This document shows, piece by piece, positions 48,367-57,500 of a DNA stretch of 64,000 bases; position 1 is the first letter of the stretch, and every line of letters starts with the position of its first letter. This stretch comes from Marinobacter goseongensis (lineage in GTDB: Bacteria > Pseudomonadota > Gammaproteobacteria > Pseudomonadales > Oleiphilaceae). The translations under genes were made by a program, and so were the position numbers. The stretch lies in assembly GCF_023156235.1 (NCBI RefSeq), contig NZ_JAKZAI010000006.1:176603-240602 (forward strand), given 5' to 3'. The notes under the pieces were generated by a model. The model worked only from the letters and a program-made list of their open reading frames with translations, made no database searches and was not told the origin of the DNA.

Positions 48367-49743
48367 ATGAATCGACTTGCGTGCGTAGTCAGCCTCCTGG
48401 GGCTTGGGCTTGCTGGCTGTGGCGGCTTGCCGGATCTCCAGCGGGCGGAGAAAGCCGCCATGGTGGGTGATGTCGAAGAGGCAAGGGCGCAGCTGATGGA
48501 GCTGGCGCAGTTTGGCCTCGCGGACGCTCAGGTTCAGCTTGGGGATCTTTACGCTGAGGAGGATACACCGGCCGCAAGGCAGCAGGCGCTGGACTGGTAC
48601 CGGAAAGCGGCGGAGCAGGGCAATGACCGCGCTGCGATACGGATCGGTAAGCTGAATGCCCGGGAAGGCGATACGCCGGAGCAGAGAGCCAGCGGCGCCC
48701 GTTATCTGCGCAAGGCGTTGGCGGCGGGCGATAAAAGCGCCCTGATGCCGCTGGTGAACCTGTACATCAATTTTCCCAACGAGTTCCCCAATGGCGATCC
48801 GCTGAAGCTGATTCAGCAGGCGCGTGCCGCGGGTGATCCGAAGGGCGATGTGGCACTGGCCCGCTACTACGTATCGAGCGGAGAGTTCGACCGTCGGACC
48901 GACGAGATCGAGCAGCTTTGTGTGCCCATCGCTGAAGCTCATCCCGATTGCTTTCCGTTACTGGCCAGGGTCTATCTCGCGGGGCAACGGGACGCTGAGT
49001 TCAAGGCACTGGTTGAGCGCGCCACAGAGGCCTGGGAGCAGGGCGCGATTGAAGATCGCGACCTCTATCTGTTCGCCCGCTGGCTGTCTGACGATGAGTC
49101 ACCCCGGAAGCAGGTTTCCACCACCAACCAGTTCTACCGGATGTTGACGCCCGATTACGTGCCGGCGCTGACCGCCCGCGCCAAGCTGATTATGGAGCAC
49201 AACTATCTGGCGGAACCGGATGTGGTTATCGAGATGCTGACGCAGGCGAGGAACAGCGGCGATGTCAAAGCGGCTCTGTCGCTGGCGAGGGCCTACGAAC
49301 GTGGCCGCATCGTGCCCGCCGACCCGGAGAAGGCGGTGCGTTACGCGATGGAAGCGCGGGAAAAGTATCCCTCGGCGGAGTACCTGCTTGGGCGGATTTA
49401 CAAACGCGGCTATCTCGGCGAACCGGAACCTGACAAGGCCCGGCAGCACCTGCTGACGGCGGCCAGGCGGGGCTTTCCGAAAGCAGATTACGCCCTCGCC
49501 GAGCTCTATTGGGAAGGCAAGGGCATTGAGGTCAACTCGCTCTATGCCTGGAGCTTCGCCTTGTTGGCGTTGGATGGCGGTATCGAGCGGGCCAGAGAGT
49601 TGATGGTCGAAATGGTTCTGGACGTGCCCAAGCACATCAGAACCAGAGCGGAGGCTTTGTACAAGCAAGAGCGTGATGCCCGCCGCAAAATGCTCGCCCA
49701 GGGTGCCCCCGGGGCGGCAAACAACACAGAACAGGGAGGATAA
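48367..49743 (+). CDS. algK: Alginate export scaffold lipoprotein with Sel1/TPR repeats
   Basis: Outer-membrane lipoprotein (458 aa) that helps place the AlgE porin and bridges to AlgX. The ATG at 48367 has GAGGGGG upstream. A TTG three codons earlier was rejected. The signal peptide ends in LGLGLAGC (lipobox). The mature chain is a run of Sel1-like helical repeats (GLADAQVQLGDLYAEEDTPA, ALDWYRKAAEQGNDRAAIRIG, GYLGEPEPDKARQHLLTAARRG). Length fits AlgK. Confidence 0.93.
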   Translation: MNRLACVVSLLGLGLAGCGGLPDLQRAEKAAMVGDVEEARAQLMELAQFGLADAQVQLGDLYAEEDTPAARQQALDWYRKAAEQGNDRAAIRIGKLNAREGDTPEQRASGARYLRKALAAGDKSALMPLVNLYINFPNEFPNGDPLKLIQQARAAGDPKGDVALARYYVSSGEFDRRTDEIEQLCVPIAEAHPDCFPLLARVYLAGQRDAEFKALVERATEAWEQGAIEDRDLYLFARWLSDDESPRKQVSTTNQFYRMLTPDYVPALTARAKLIMEHNYLAEPDVVIEMLTQARNSGDVKAALSLARAYERGRIVPADPEKAVRYAMEAREKYPSAEYLLGRIYKRGYLGEPEPDKARQHLLTAARRGFPKADYALAELYWEGKGIEVNSLYAWSFALLALDGGIERARELMVEMVLDVPKHIRTRAEALYKQERDARRKMLAQGAPGAANNTEQGG

Positions 49744-49748
49744 GCTCG

Positions 49749-51197
49749 ATGCAGCTTAGGAAACATTTCCAACTAACACGCCTTGCACTGGCTGTCAGCG
49801 GCTTGGCGTCCCTCGGTGCAGCGCCGGTCCTGGCACAGTCAGGCGGAGCGTCGGACACGCAGCTCGGCCAGAGTTACCCGCAACTGATTGAGCAGAATGT
49901 GAAGTCCAAACTCAGTTTCATCAGCGAGGGGGACCGTCGTCTCGGACTGGGCGAGAACGGTGCGACCAAATCCAACGAAGCCGGACTTGATATCAAACCG
50001 GAGTGGGTGTGGCAGTTGTCCCCTCACTGGCGTTCGAAGCTGCGCCTGCAGGCCTTTGCGGCAACAGGGCAGGTCGATGTGAGTGACGAGATCGGCGGCA
50101 CCACCACCGACGGCTTTGTCGCCATGCGTGAGGCGTGGCTGGATTATAACGGTCTCAGCGATTACCCCGGTGAATCTGTCCGCTTCGGTCGTGAGCGCCT
50201 CAAGGAAGACAGCGGTATGTGGTGGGACGACGATATCACCCTTGTTCGCTGGATTTTCAACACCTCGCTGCTGGAGAGCACCGTGGGCGTGGCCCAGAAA
50301 TTGGCTGAGCTGCGAACAGACAACAACGAGCTCCAGGACGATGAGCAGGACATTGCCCGCTTCTTCGCTCAAACCCGCTGGCAATGGAAGAAAGGCCACT
50401 ACCTGGGCTTTCTCGCGACTCATGGTCAGGGCTATGGCGACCAGGCCGAGGAGTACGCCGGTCGTGGCCAGACACTGGATCGCAGTTTCACCGATTCACT
50501 GACGTGGGCGTCGCTCCAGGCCGACCGAAGCTATTTCGACTGGCGTTCTCACGATGCCATCCAGTATTTCGCCTCCGTGGCCGCCGTCACCGGCTCGGAT
50601 ACGGTGGTCGGACCGGATGCCAGTGCCGCCAATGGCGTCAGTGCCAGGGATCGGGATGTGTCGGGGTGGGCCGCGGACCTTGGTGCCCGCGCCCAGTTGC
50701 TGGATACCCCGCGCTGGGTCATCGGTGCACACGGGGCGATGGCCTCCGGCGGCGAGGGCCCGGGCGAGAGTGATGCGTTCCAGCAGACCAGCCTTGAAAG
50801 CAACCGTTCCAGGTTCACCGGCACGCGTTCCCAGGTGCAGCGCTTTGGCGAAGCCATTCAGCCGGAATGGAGCAACCTGCAGGTGCTTACCCTCTATACC
50901 GCGCTATCGGATCGGGACACGTGGGATGCCAACGTGCTGTATCACCGTTACTGGCTGAGTGATCAGAACGGAACCGTGCAGAGCGATCTGGTGGAACCCG
51001 GATTTACCGGCAGCAGCGATGATCTCGGGCAGTCCGTGGATCTGGTGTTGGCTTATTACGGAGACAGTGCCTCAACCTCCTGGGCAGCAGTTGACGTGCG
51101 GTTACGTGGCGGCGTGTTCATGCCAGGCGATGCCTATGGCGATGACGTGGACGACTCCCGGCATCGGGTGGTTGTGGACGTATCGAAGCGGTTCTAA
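49749..51197 (+). CDS. algE: Outer-membrane alginate export porin
   Basis: A 482-aa beta-barrel protein that passes the polymer through the outer membrane. A long signal peptide ends near VLAQSGG. The mature chain shows alternating amphipathic strands and acidic loops (WRSKLRLQAFAATGQVDVSD, AMREAWLDYNG, WWDDDITLVRW), typical of the 18-strand AlgE family. The C-terminal residue is Phe (VVVDVSKRF), the signal for barrel assembly. Six bases after the algK stop, in the same transcript. Confidence 0.93.
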   Translation: MQLRKHFQLTRLALAVSGLASLGAAPVLAQSGGASDTQLGQSYPQLIEQNVKSKLSFISEGDRRLGLGENGATKSNEAGLDIKPEWVWQLSPHWRSKLRLQAFAATGQVDVSDEIGGTTTDGFVAMREAWLDYNGLSDYPGESVRFGRERLKEDSGMWWDDDITLVRWIFNTSLLESTVGVAQKLAELRTDNNELQDDEQDIARFFAQTRWQWKKGHYLGFLATHGQGYGDQAEEYAGRGQTLDRSFTDSLTWASLQADRSYFDWRSHDAIQYFASVAAVTGSDTVVGPDASAANGVSARDRDVSGWAADLGARAQLLDTPRWVIGAHGAMASGGEGPGESDAFQQTSLESNRSRFTGTRSQVQRFGEAIQPEWSNLQVLTLYTALSDRDTWDANVLYHRYWLSDQNGTVQSDLVEPGFTGSSDDLGQSVDLVLAYYGDSASTSWAAVDVRLRGGVFMPGDAYGDDVDDSRHRVVVDVSKRF

Positions 51198-51206
51198 GGA
51201 GAACTC

Positions 51207-52799
51207 ATGAAAACCCGATATACCCGATGGGTCTTGTGCTTGCTGATGACGTCACTGGTCATGCCGGCGTCCGGCTTTGCGGCCGCGGTTGCAAGCAACG
51301 ACAGGCCGGCGACACCGCCACCGGCTGTTGCGCCGCTGATCGAAGACTACAGCATTGAAATGATGTCCGGCGAGAAACTGTATCTGCCAGATCCTGATAT
51401 TCCGGATGCGTCGGCGTTCAACCGTGAGGCCATTGAAGAGAAGCTCGCCGGCCGTCCCGACGGCACACCGAGTGTGTCGGTGGAGCGAATCGGTGGCGTC
51501 AGTGCGTTGGGTGACTTCGTCGACGAGGGCCGAGCGCGGGAATGGGTTGTTCGTCAGTTTTCCCACCCCCAGGCAATCCTTGTCAACAGTGGCAAGGTGA
51601 CTCTGGACGATGTCTATCGCCAGGTGGATGACCCGCGCTACATGGAACGAATGGAAGACGGCGCCTATATCATCCGCCTGCCGTTGGCTGTGCGCCAGGA
51701 CGCCACCCTGGTGATGCGCGACCAGACTCTGAGGTTATCCGAAGAGCGCGGTGCTTTCATCGCTAACGACGGCTGGCTGTTTGCCATCGACAGCAACATC
51801 GTTGGCTGGCGAGAGCAGGCGGGGGGACCGGCGACGTTCCAGGAACACGAGAGCTTCCGCCCGTTTTACGTGGGATGGGGTGGCAGCGAGAACTTCATTC
51901 TGGGTACGACCATGGCGAACCTGGGCTACCTCCAGAGTAAGTCCTACGGTTTCACCGTGGCCCAGTACTCCGAGTACGACAACGCCCGCCTCAATCGGAG
52001 TGCGCCGCATGCGTGGCTGGTCGATTCCACCTTCGAGGATCTGTATTACGGGTTTTACTGCTACGAAGCGGAAGACGTGGCGATCGTCAATAACCTCTAT
52101 CGCGACAACATCGTGTATGGCATCGACCCCCACGATTACTCTGAACGGCTGCTGATTGCCAATAACGAGGTTTATGGCACCCGCGAAAAGCACGGAATCA
52201 TCATTTCCCGTGAGGTGAACAACAGCTGGATCATCGGAAACAAAAGTTACAACAACGGCCTGTCCGGCATCGTGCTGGATCGCCAGAGCAGCAACAACAT
52301 CGTGGCTAACAACGTGTCGTACGACAACCAGGGTGATGGCATCGGGCTCTACGAGTCACCGGACAACCTGCTGTGGGGCAACCGGGTGATGAACAACCTG
52401 CGTAATGGCATCCGGGTCAGAAACAGCAGCAATGTGGATGTTTACCACAACGTTGCCGTGTTGAACGGCACTTGGGGTATCTACGGCCAATTAAAAGACC
52501 TGTCTGCGACCGATCGTAACTTCAAAGAAGATTTCTACAGCTACGAGGTGTCGATGAGAGTCGTGGGTGGCGAGTTGGCGTCCAATGCCAGTGGCCCGCT
52601 CTCCACTGACAATCCGGCCTACATTTCCATCTATGACGTCGGGATGCGTTTCCCAAGGTCGAATGTAGGTATTCATTTTGAGGGGGTGTTGGGGGAATAC
52701 CAGGCGAAGATTTTTGACGCTCTGAGAAACCAGAACCGTGCGGTTCACATTGAGCCCTCGGCCGTGGTGTCGGGCCAGGTCACGCAGGCGGAGAACTGA
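51207..52799 (+). CDS. algG: Poly(beta-D-mannuronate) C5-epimerase
   Basis: Periplasmic enzyme (530 aa) that turns mannuronate into guluronate within the chain. The signal peptide ends near GFAAAVAS. The C-terminal half is a right-handed beta-helix with Asn-rich turns (NVDVYHNVAVLNGTWG). The catalytic segment is YGIDPHDYSERLLIANNE (Asp and His of DPHD), followed by KHGIIISREVNNSWI, both AlgG hallmarks. P. aeruginosa has Arg after DPHD where this protein has Tyr. It is followed directly by algI, unlike Pseudomonas, where algX and algL come next. Confidence 0.95.
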   Translation: MKTRYTRWVLCLLMTSLVMPASGFAAAVASNDRPATPPPAVAPLIEDYSIEMMSGEKLYLPDPDIPDASAFNREAIEEKLAGRPDGTPSVSVERIGGVSALGDFVDEGRAREWVVRQFSHPQAILVNSGKVTLDDVYRQVDDPRYMERMEDGAYIIRLPLAVRQDATLVMRDQTLRLSEERGAFIANDGWLFAIDSNIVGWREQAGGPATFQEHESFRPFYVGWGGSENFILGTTMANLGYLQSKSYGFTVAQYSEYDNARLNRSAPHAWLVDSTFEDLYYGFYCYEAEDVAIVNNLYRDNIVYGIDPHDYSERLLIANNEVYGTREKHGIIISREVNNSWIIGNKSYNNGLSGIVLDRQSSNNIVANNVSYDNQGDGIGLYESPDNLLWGNRVMNNLRNGIRVRNSSNVDVYHNVAVLNGTWGIYGQLKDLSATDRNFKEDFYSYEVSMRVVGGELASNASGPLSTDNPAYISIYDVGMRFPRSNVGIHFEGVLGEYQAKIFDALRNQNRAVHIEPSAVVSGQVTQAEN

Positions 52800-52800
52800 C

Positions 52801-54219
52801 ATGGTGTTCTCATCCAATATCTTTCTATTTCTGTTCCTGCCGGCGTTTCTGGGTATCTATTACCTGACGCCGTTCCGGCATCGCTCGCTGGTTATTCTGG
52901 TTGGCAGCTACGCCTTCTATGCCTGGTGGCGTGTGGATTTTCTGTTGCTGTTTGTGGCGGTCACGCTGTGGAATTATCTGATGGGGCTGGCCATACACCG
53001 TGCCGGCGTTGGCACTGCGAAGGCGCGTAGGTGGGTGGCTCTCGGGGTCGGTGGCGATCTCGCTACACTGGCCTATTTCAAGTACGCCAACTTCGGCATC
53101 GACAGCCTGAACAGCCTGCTGGTGTCTGCCGGCAGTCAGCCTCTGGAACTGGCCAGTATCATTCTGCCCATCGGCATCTCTTTTTACGTGTTCCAGGCGA
53201 TTTCCTATGTGGTGGACGTGTACCGCGGGGACACGGAACCGACGCGACGGTTTGTGGATTTCGCCGCGTTTATCGCGCTGTTTCCCCAACTCATTGCCGG
53301 TCCCGTGTTGCGCTACAAAGACCTGGCGGATCAGTTCACCTATCGCACCCACACGCTGGACAAGTTCGGTGAGGGCGCGGTCAGGTTCATGCAAGGTTTT
53401 ATCAAAAAGGTCTTTATTGCCGACTCCATCGCCCCGCTGGCAGATAGTGCCTTTGCATTGTCCGATCCCAGCACGGCCGACGCCTGGCTGGGCTTTCTGG
53501 CTTACACGGCGCAACTGTACTTCGACTTTTCCGGGTATTCGGACATGGCGATTGGCCTGGGACTGATGATGGGGTTCCGTTTTAACGAGAACTTCAATCA
53601 GCCTTACGTCAGCCAGAGCATTACTGAATTCTGGCGCCGCTGGCACATCAGCCTTTCAACCTGGCTGCGGGATTACCTCTACATTCCCCTTGGCGGTAAC
53701 CGCAACAGCACCGTTCAGACCTATCGCAACCTGCTGTTGACCATGTTGCTTGGTGGGCTATGGCATGGAGCCAACTGGACCTTCCTGTTATGGGGCGCGT
53801 GGCACGGTCTGGTATTGGCGGTTGAACGTGCATTGGGGGTGTCGGGGAGTCCTTCCGGGTTCCGGCTGTTCCGTTGGGCGCTGACGTTTCTGATCGTGAT
53901 GCTCGGATGGGTCACCTTCCGTGCCAGCACCCTGACCGAAGCGTTCGGGTTCTATGGCGCCATGTTCAGCTTCGACGGCGCGGGCCTGAGTGATGTGTAC
54001 GTGCAGGGCATGCGTGATCTCAATCTGGCGATCCTGGTGCTGGCTTACGGCGTGATCGCAATGATGGGTCTGAAAGACCGGCTGGCGCGCCGAGGCATTG
54101 GTCCGCTGGTGTCCGGTTGGCGGTCTGCTGCGGCGCCGCTGCTGGTTCCGGTATTTGCGTTGGCGGTCTTGAAGCTGTCCGCGGAAAGCTTCTCACCGTT
54201 CCTGTATTTCCAGTTCTGA
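52801..54219 (+). CDS. algI: Alginate O-acetyltransferase, MBOAT membrane protein
   Basis: A 472-aa polytopic protein that passes acetyl groups across the inner membrane for alginate acetylation. The ATG at 52801 (MVFSSNIFLFLFLPAFLGIY) is one base after the algG stop and matches AlgI N-termini. The reading frame upstream of it overlaps algG and is not used. The MBOAT catalytic His is in GGLWHGANWTFLLWGAWHGL. About ten hydrophobic segments are seen. Acetyl is handed to AlgJ/AlgX in the periplasm. Confidence 0.94.
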   Translation: MVFSSNIFLFLFLPAFLGIYYLTPFRHRSLVILVGSYAFYAWWRVDFLLLFVAVTLWNYLMGLAIHRAGVGTAKARRWVALGVGGDLATLAYFKYANFGIDSLNSLLVSAGSQPLELASIILPIGISFYVFQAISYVVDVYRGDTEPTRRFVDFAAFIALFPQLIAGPVLRYKDLADQFTYRTHTLDKFGEGAVRFMQGFIKKVFIADSIAPLADSAFALSDPSTADAWLGFLAYTAQLYFDFSGYSDMAIGLGLMMGFRFNENFNQPYVSQSITEFWRRWHISLSTWLRDYLYIPLGGNRNSTVQTYRNLLLTMLLGGLWHGANWTFLLWGAWHGLVLAVERALGVSGSPSGFRLFRWALTFLIVMLGWVTFRASTLTEAFGFYGAMFSFDGAGLSDVYVQGMRDLNLAILVLAYGVIAMMGLKDRLARRGIGPLVSGWRSAAAPLLVPVFALAVLKLSAESFSPFLYFQF

Positions 54220-54230
54220 GGATGAGCTCG

Positions 54231-55382
54231 ATGACGAAAGCCTCTGCAAAAATCACGGCGGTTCTATTCATAGCGCTGGTACTGGCTTTGGGGCTGCTGT
54301 CGTTCCGGCCGCTGCTTGGCTATGAGGCCAACACAGACCTCAGTCCGGTCAACGGCGAGCTTGCGCGCAGCCTGGAAGACCACTACGACGATCAGTTTCC
54401 TGCCAAGGACCTGGGGACCAATCTCTGGGCGGCGATTAACTACACCCTCTTCAGTGAGGGGCGAAAGGGTGTCGTGGTTGGTCAGGATGAATGGCTGTTC
54501 AGCGATGAGGAAATCTACCCGGCCAGCCGCGAGGGGGATGTGCCTGACCGCAACCTGAAACGAGTTCAGCAGGTTGCCGATTACCTGCTGGCCGAGGGCA
54601 TTCCCCTGGTCGTGCTGGTGGTGCCGGCCAAGGCGCGCATCTACTCAGAGAAGCTTGGCAGCACCCGCCCTGAGGAAGTGATGGTGTCGCTGTATGACAC
54701 ATTCCTGCGGTCGCTCACGGCCGCGGGTATCCCGGCTCCGGATGTGCGGCCTGCTATGGAGCAGGCTCAGCGCAGCGGCGAGTCCGTGTTCCTGAGAACC
54801 GATACTCACTGGTCGCCGAGTGGCGCCGACCTGTTTGCTGAGCGTGCCGCCGGCTATATCCGGGACCGGTTCAATGGTCTGAGCTGGGACGAACAAAGCT
54901 TTTCCACGTCGATTGGTGAGCCGATGCCGCACCGGGGCGACCTGCTGAACTACATTCCGGTGGATCCGGCGTTCACTGACTTCGGCCCGGCACCGGATGA
55001 GCTGATCCCCAGAACCACCCGCGTGAATCGGGGCGGCCAGGCGGACGCCGGCGCCCTGTTTGGCGATGACGCAACCAGCGCAGTGCTGGTGGGCACCAGC
55101 TACAGCGCCAACCCACTGTGGGATTTTGCTGGCGCGTTGCGAAAGCATCTGGGCCGGGACCTGATCAACGTGGCCGAAGAGGGCGACGGCCCCATCGTGC
55201 CGATGATCGATTATCTCAACTCTTCCGACTTCCGGGATCAGCCTCCGCAATTGGTGATCTGGGAGTTCCCCGAGCGTTACCTGGCGCAGCCGCTGGAGTC
55301 CGAACAGGCTCAGGCCTGGTTCCGTCAGGCCGAAAACCTGCTGGCCGCGACCGCGGATAGCCGTTCAGAAACCAACCCCTGA
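54231..55382 (+). CDS. algJ: Alginate O-acetyltransferase, SGNH-like
   Basis: A 383-aa periplasmic protein with an N-terminal signal anchor (MTKASAKITAVLFIALVLAL). The ATG at 54231 was chosen because AGGA lies nine bases upstream. The ATG at 54222 is too close to it. The SGNH-type residues are seen in FLRTDTHWSPSGADLF (Asp-x-His) and VLVGTSYSANPLWDFAGALR (Ser), as in AlgJ. It resembles AlgX later in the operon. The two proteins share the fold, and AlgJ probably serves as the acetyl relay. Confidence 0.93.
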   Translation: MTKASAKITAVLFIALVLALGLLSFRPLLGYEANTDLSPVNGELARSLEDHYDDQFPAKDLGTNLWAAINYTLFSEGRKGVVVGQDEWLFSDEEIYPASREGDVPDRNLKRVQQVADYLLAEGIPLVVLVVPAKARIYSEKLGSTRPEEVMVSLYDTFLRSLTAAGIPAPDVRPAMEQAQRSGESVFLRTDTHWSPSGADLFAERAAGYIRDRFNGLSWDEQSFSTSIGEPMPHRGDLLNYIPVDPAFTDFGPAPDELIPRTTRVNRGGQADAGALFGDDATSAVLVGTSYSANPLWDFAGALRKHLGRDLINVAEEGDGPIVPMIDYLNSSDFRDQPPQLVIWEFPERYLAQPLESEQAQAWFRQAENLLAATADSRSETNP

Positions 55383-55393
55383 GGATGATGAAA

Positions 55394-56047
55394 ATGAAAG
55401 CACTGATACAAACCGCTTTTTTTGTCCTGATCAATGGCCTGCTGATTGCCATGAGCACGGCCCAGGCCGGAGAGGATGCTCTTTATGCGGCGGATGCGCC
55501 AGACGGAGCTGCCTTTATTCGCGTGGTCAACGCCGACGCCAGTGGTGCGGTGGCGGAAGCCTCCGTCGGTGGCAAAGTCATCAAGGAAGTGGAGCCGCTG
55601 GAGGCGAGTCCTTACATCTACCTGGCTGAGGGCCGTTATTCGGTTGACGTTGACGGCCAACAAGTGCCCGTGACCATGAAAAAGAACGAGTTCTACACCG
55701 TCGTTGTGCTCGCCTCGGGCGACACGAAGGTTTTGAAAGACGTCAGCTTTGACAATCCACGCAAGGCGCTGTTGTCGTTCTATAACCTGACCAGCACCGG
55801 CGGAGTGGCGCTGAAGACGTCCGACGGCAAGGTCGCTGTTATTGACGAGGTGAGCTCTCTGGACGTGGCCAACCGTGAAATTAACGCGGTGACCATTGAA
55901 CTGGGCGCTTTCCTCAACAATCAGGCGCTGGCGAAAACCAGTGAAGTCAAACTTCAGCGTGGCAAGGTATTCAGCATCTTCGCGATTGATGTGGGTGGAG
56001 AGCCCCGGCTGGTGGTTGCTGAAAGCCAGGTGGACACGTCGGTATGA
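55394..56047 (+). CDS. algF: Alginate acetylation periplasmic protein
   Basis: A 217-aa exported protein needed for alginate acetylation. The ATG at 55394 has GAGGA at a good distance. ATGs at 55385 and 55388 are too close. Signal peptide MKALIQTAFFVLINGLLIAM ends near AQAGEDA. The mature part has two small beta-rich repeats (AFIRVVNADASGAVAEASV and YSVDVDGQQVPVTMKKNEF) that fit AlgF. The stop overlaps algX as ATGA. Confidence 0.9.
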   Translation: MKALIQTAFFVLINGLLIAMSTAQAGEDALYAADAPDGAAFIRVVNADASGAVAEASVGGKVIKEVEPLEASPYIYLAEGRYSVDVDGQQVPVTMKKNEFYTVVVLASGDTKVLKDVSFDNPRKALLSFYNLTSTGGVALKTSDGKVAVIDEVSSLDVANREINAVTIELGAFLNNQALAKTSEVKLQRGKVFSIFAIDVGGEPRLVVAESQVDTSV

Positions 56048-57468
56048 AAACGGTGTATGCGGGATACCGACTGTGGTCTTGGTTGCTGCTCTTGGTTCTT
56101 GGCGGTGCGGGAATGAGTGCCCACGCCGCCGGAGCGCCGGAATACGATATCGAGCGTTGTTGCGACCTCTGTCCGTTGACGGCGTACCCCGAGAGCTACG
56201 ACACCAGTTACCTGAAAAATTTCAAAATGCTGGTGCAAGGCAAGGACGGCTGGCTGTTTCGCTCAGAGGCGGAGCTGGTTGAGCAGTACGGGCCGGATCT
56301 TGAGGGGCTGAAACGCCTGCAGCGTTTTGCCCGCCACTTGAAGCAAACCACCGGTACCGAAATGGTGATGGTGTTCCAGCCCACGAAGGGGCTGGTCCAC
56401 CCGAATCATTTACCGTCGATTTCACCGGTGCCCTTCAGCTGGAGTGTGGCCCGTCGGAGCTACACCGACGCGCTGGAGCGATTTCGGCAAGCCGGACTTG
56501 TGGTTCCGGACTTGACCCCCTTACTGAATGAAAGCACGCGGGAGGACGCGTTCTATTTCAAGCGTGACCATCACTGGACACCCTATGGCGCCCGCCGGAC
56601 CGCGAAACTTGTGGCTGAGCGGATCCGGCAAATGCCCGCCTATCAGTCGCTGTCGCAGCAGGAATTCGTGACCCGACGGTCCGGGCTGATCAGGAAGGAT
56701 GGTTCGCTGCAGGATGCCGTGAAACGGATTTGCGGTTTCGAGTATGGCTCACAGTACGTGGACGAATTCCGTACCGAATCCGCCGGCACCGGACAATCGT
56801 CGGAAGCCAGCGCCCTGTTCGGTGACCAGGAAATGCCGCCGATCACGCTGGTGGGGACCAGTAACAGCAAGGGTGCCCACGACTACAACTTCGTGGGCGC
56901 TCTGCAGGAGTTCCTCGGGGTGGAGGTGCTCAACGCCGCGGTGGCCGGCGGCAGTTACGACGGCTCGATGTTCGAGTATCTGCTCTCTGACAGTTTTCGT
57001 GAGTCGCCACCGAAGATTCTGATCTGGGAGGTGCCCGGCTATCACAACCTCGACAGCGTGGAATTCTATCGCCAGGCCACACCCATGATCAGCGGCGCCT
57101 GCGAGACCCAACAGCCGGTTCTGGAGAGAACCACCGCCATCAAAGCTGGCACCAATGAAGTGCTTTACAACGGGGGCGGCCAGTTCATCGAGATGCCGAG
57201 CAATGAGTACGTGGTCGATCTGCAATTCAGCGATCCCGCGGTGAAAGAGGTTGATGCCTTCATTTGGTACGTCTTCGGCCGGAAGGATCGGGTCGACATG
57301 GAGTACGGCGCGAGGGTTGAGACACCCGGTCGTTTCGTGTTCGAGCTGCCCGAGGGGCCCAACTGGAACGATGAGATGTTCATGTCGCTGGACCTTGAGC
57401 TGAAACCTGAGCAGGTCTCGGAGGATCTGACAGTGACCGCAAAAATCTGCCGGCGTCAGGACGTCTGA
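56044..57468 (+). CDS. algX: Alginate biosynthesis protein AlgX (terminal acetyltransferase)
   Basis: A 474-aa periplasmic protein that acetylates mannuronate and forms part of the export scaffold with AlgK and AlgE. It has a signal peptide (LWSWLLLLVLGGAGMSAHA). The SGNH triad is present: FKRDHHWTPYGARRTAKLVA (Asp and His) and LVGTSNSKGAHDYNFVGALQ (Ser). A C-terminal carbohydrate-binding domain (after about residue 350) carries the Trp and Tyr residues typical of the family. In Pseudomonas this gene follows algG. Here it follows algF with a 4-bp overlap, so its position has changed but coupling was regained. Confidence 0.94.
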   Translation: MKTVYAGYRLWSWLLLLVLGGAGMSAHAAGAPEYDIERCCDLCPLTAYPESYDTSYLKNFKMLVQGKDGWLFRSEAELVEQYGPDLEGLKRLQRFARHLKQTTGTEMVMVFQPTKGLVHPNHLPSISPVPFSWSVARRSYTDALERFRQAGLVVPDLTPLLNESTREDAFYFKRDHHWTPYGARRTAKLVAERIRQMPAYQSLSQQEFVTRRSGLIRKDGSLQDAVKRICGFEYGSQYVDEFRTESAGTGQSSEASALFGDQEMPPITLVGTSNSKGAHDYNFVGALQEFLGVEVLNAAVAGGSYDGSMFEYLLSDSFRESPPKILIWEVPGYHNLDSVEFYRQATPMISGACETQQPVLERTTAIKAGTNEVLYNGGGQFIEMPSNEYVVDLQFSDPAVKEVDAFIWYVFGRKDRVDMEYGARVETPGRFVFELPEGPNWNDEMFMSLDLELKPEQVSEDLTVTAKICRRQDV

Positions 57469-57500
57469 CCGACATTCATTTGATGCAAGAAGGGGTGGAC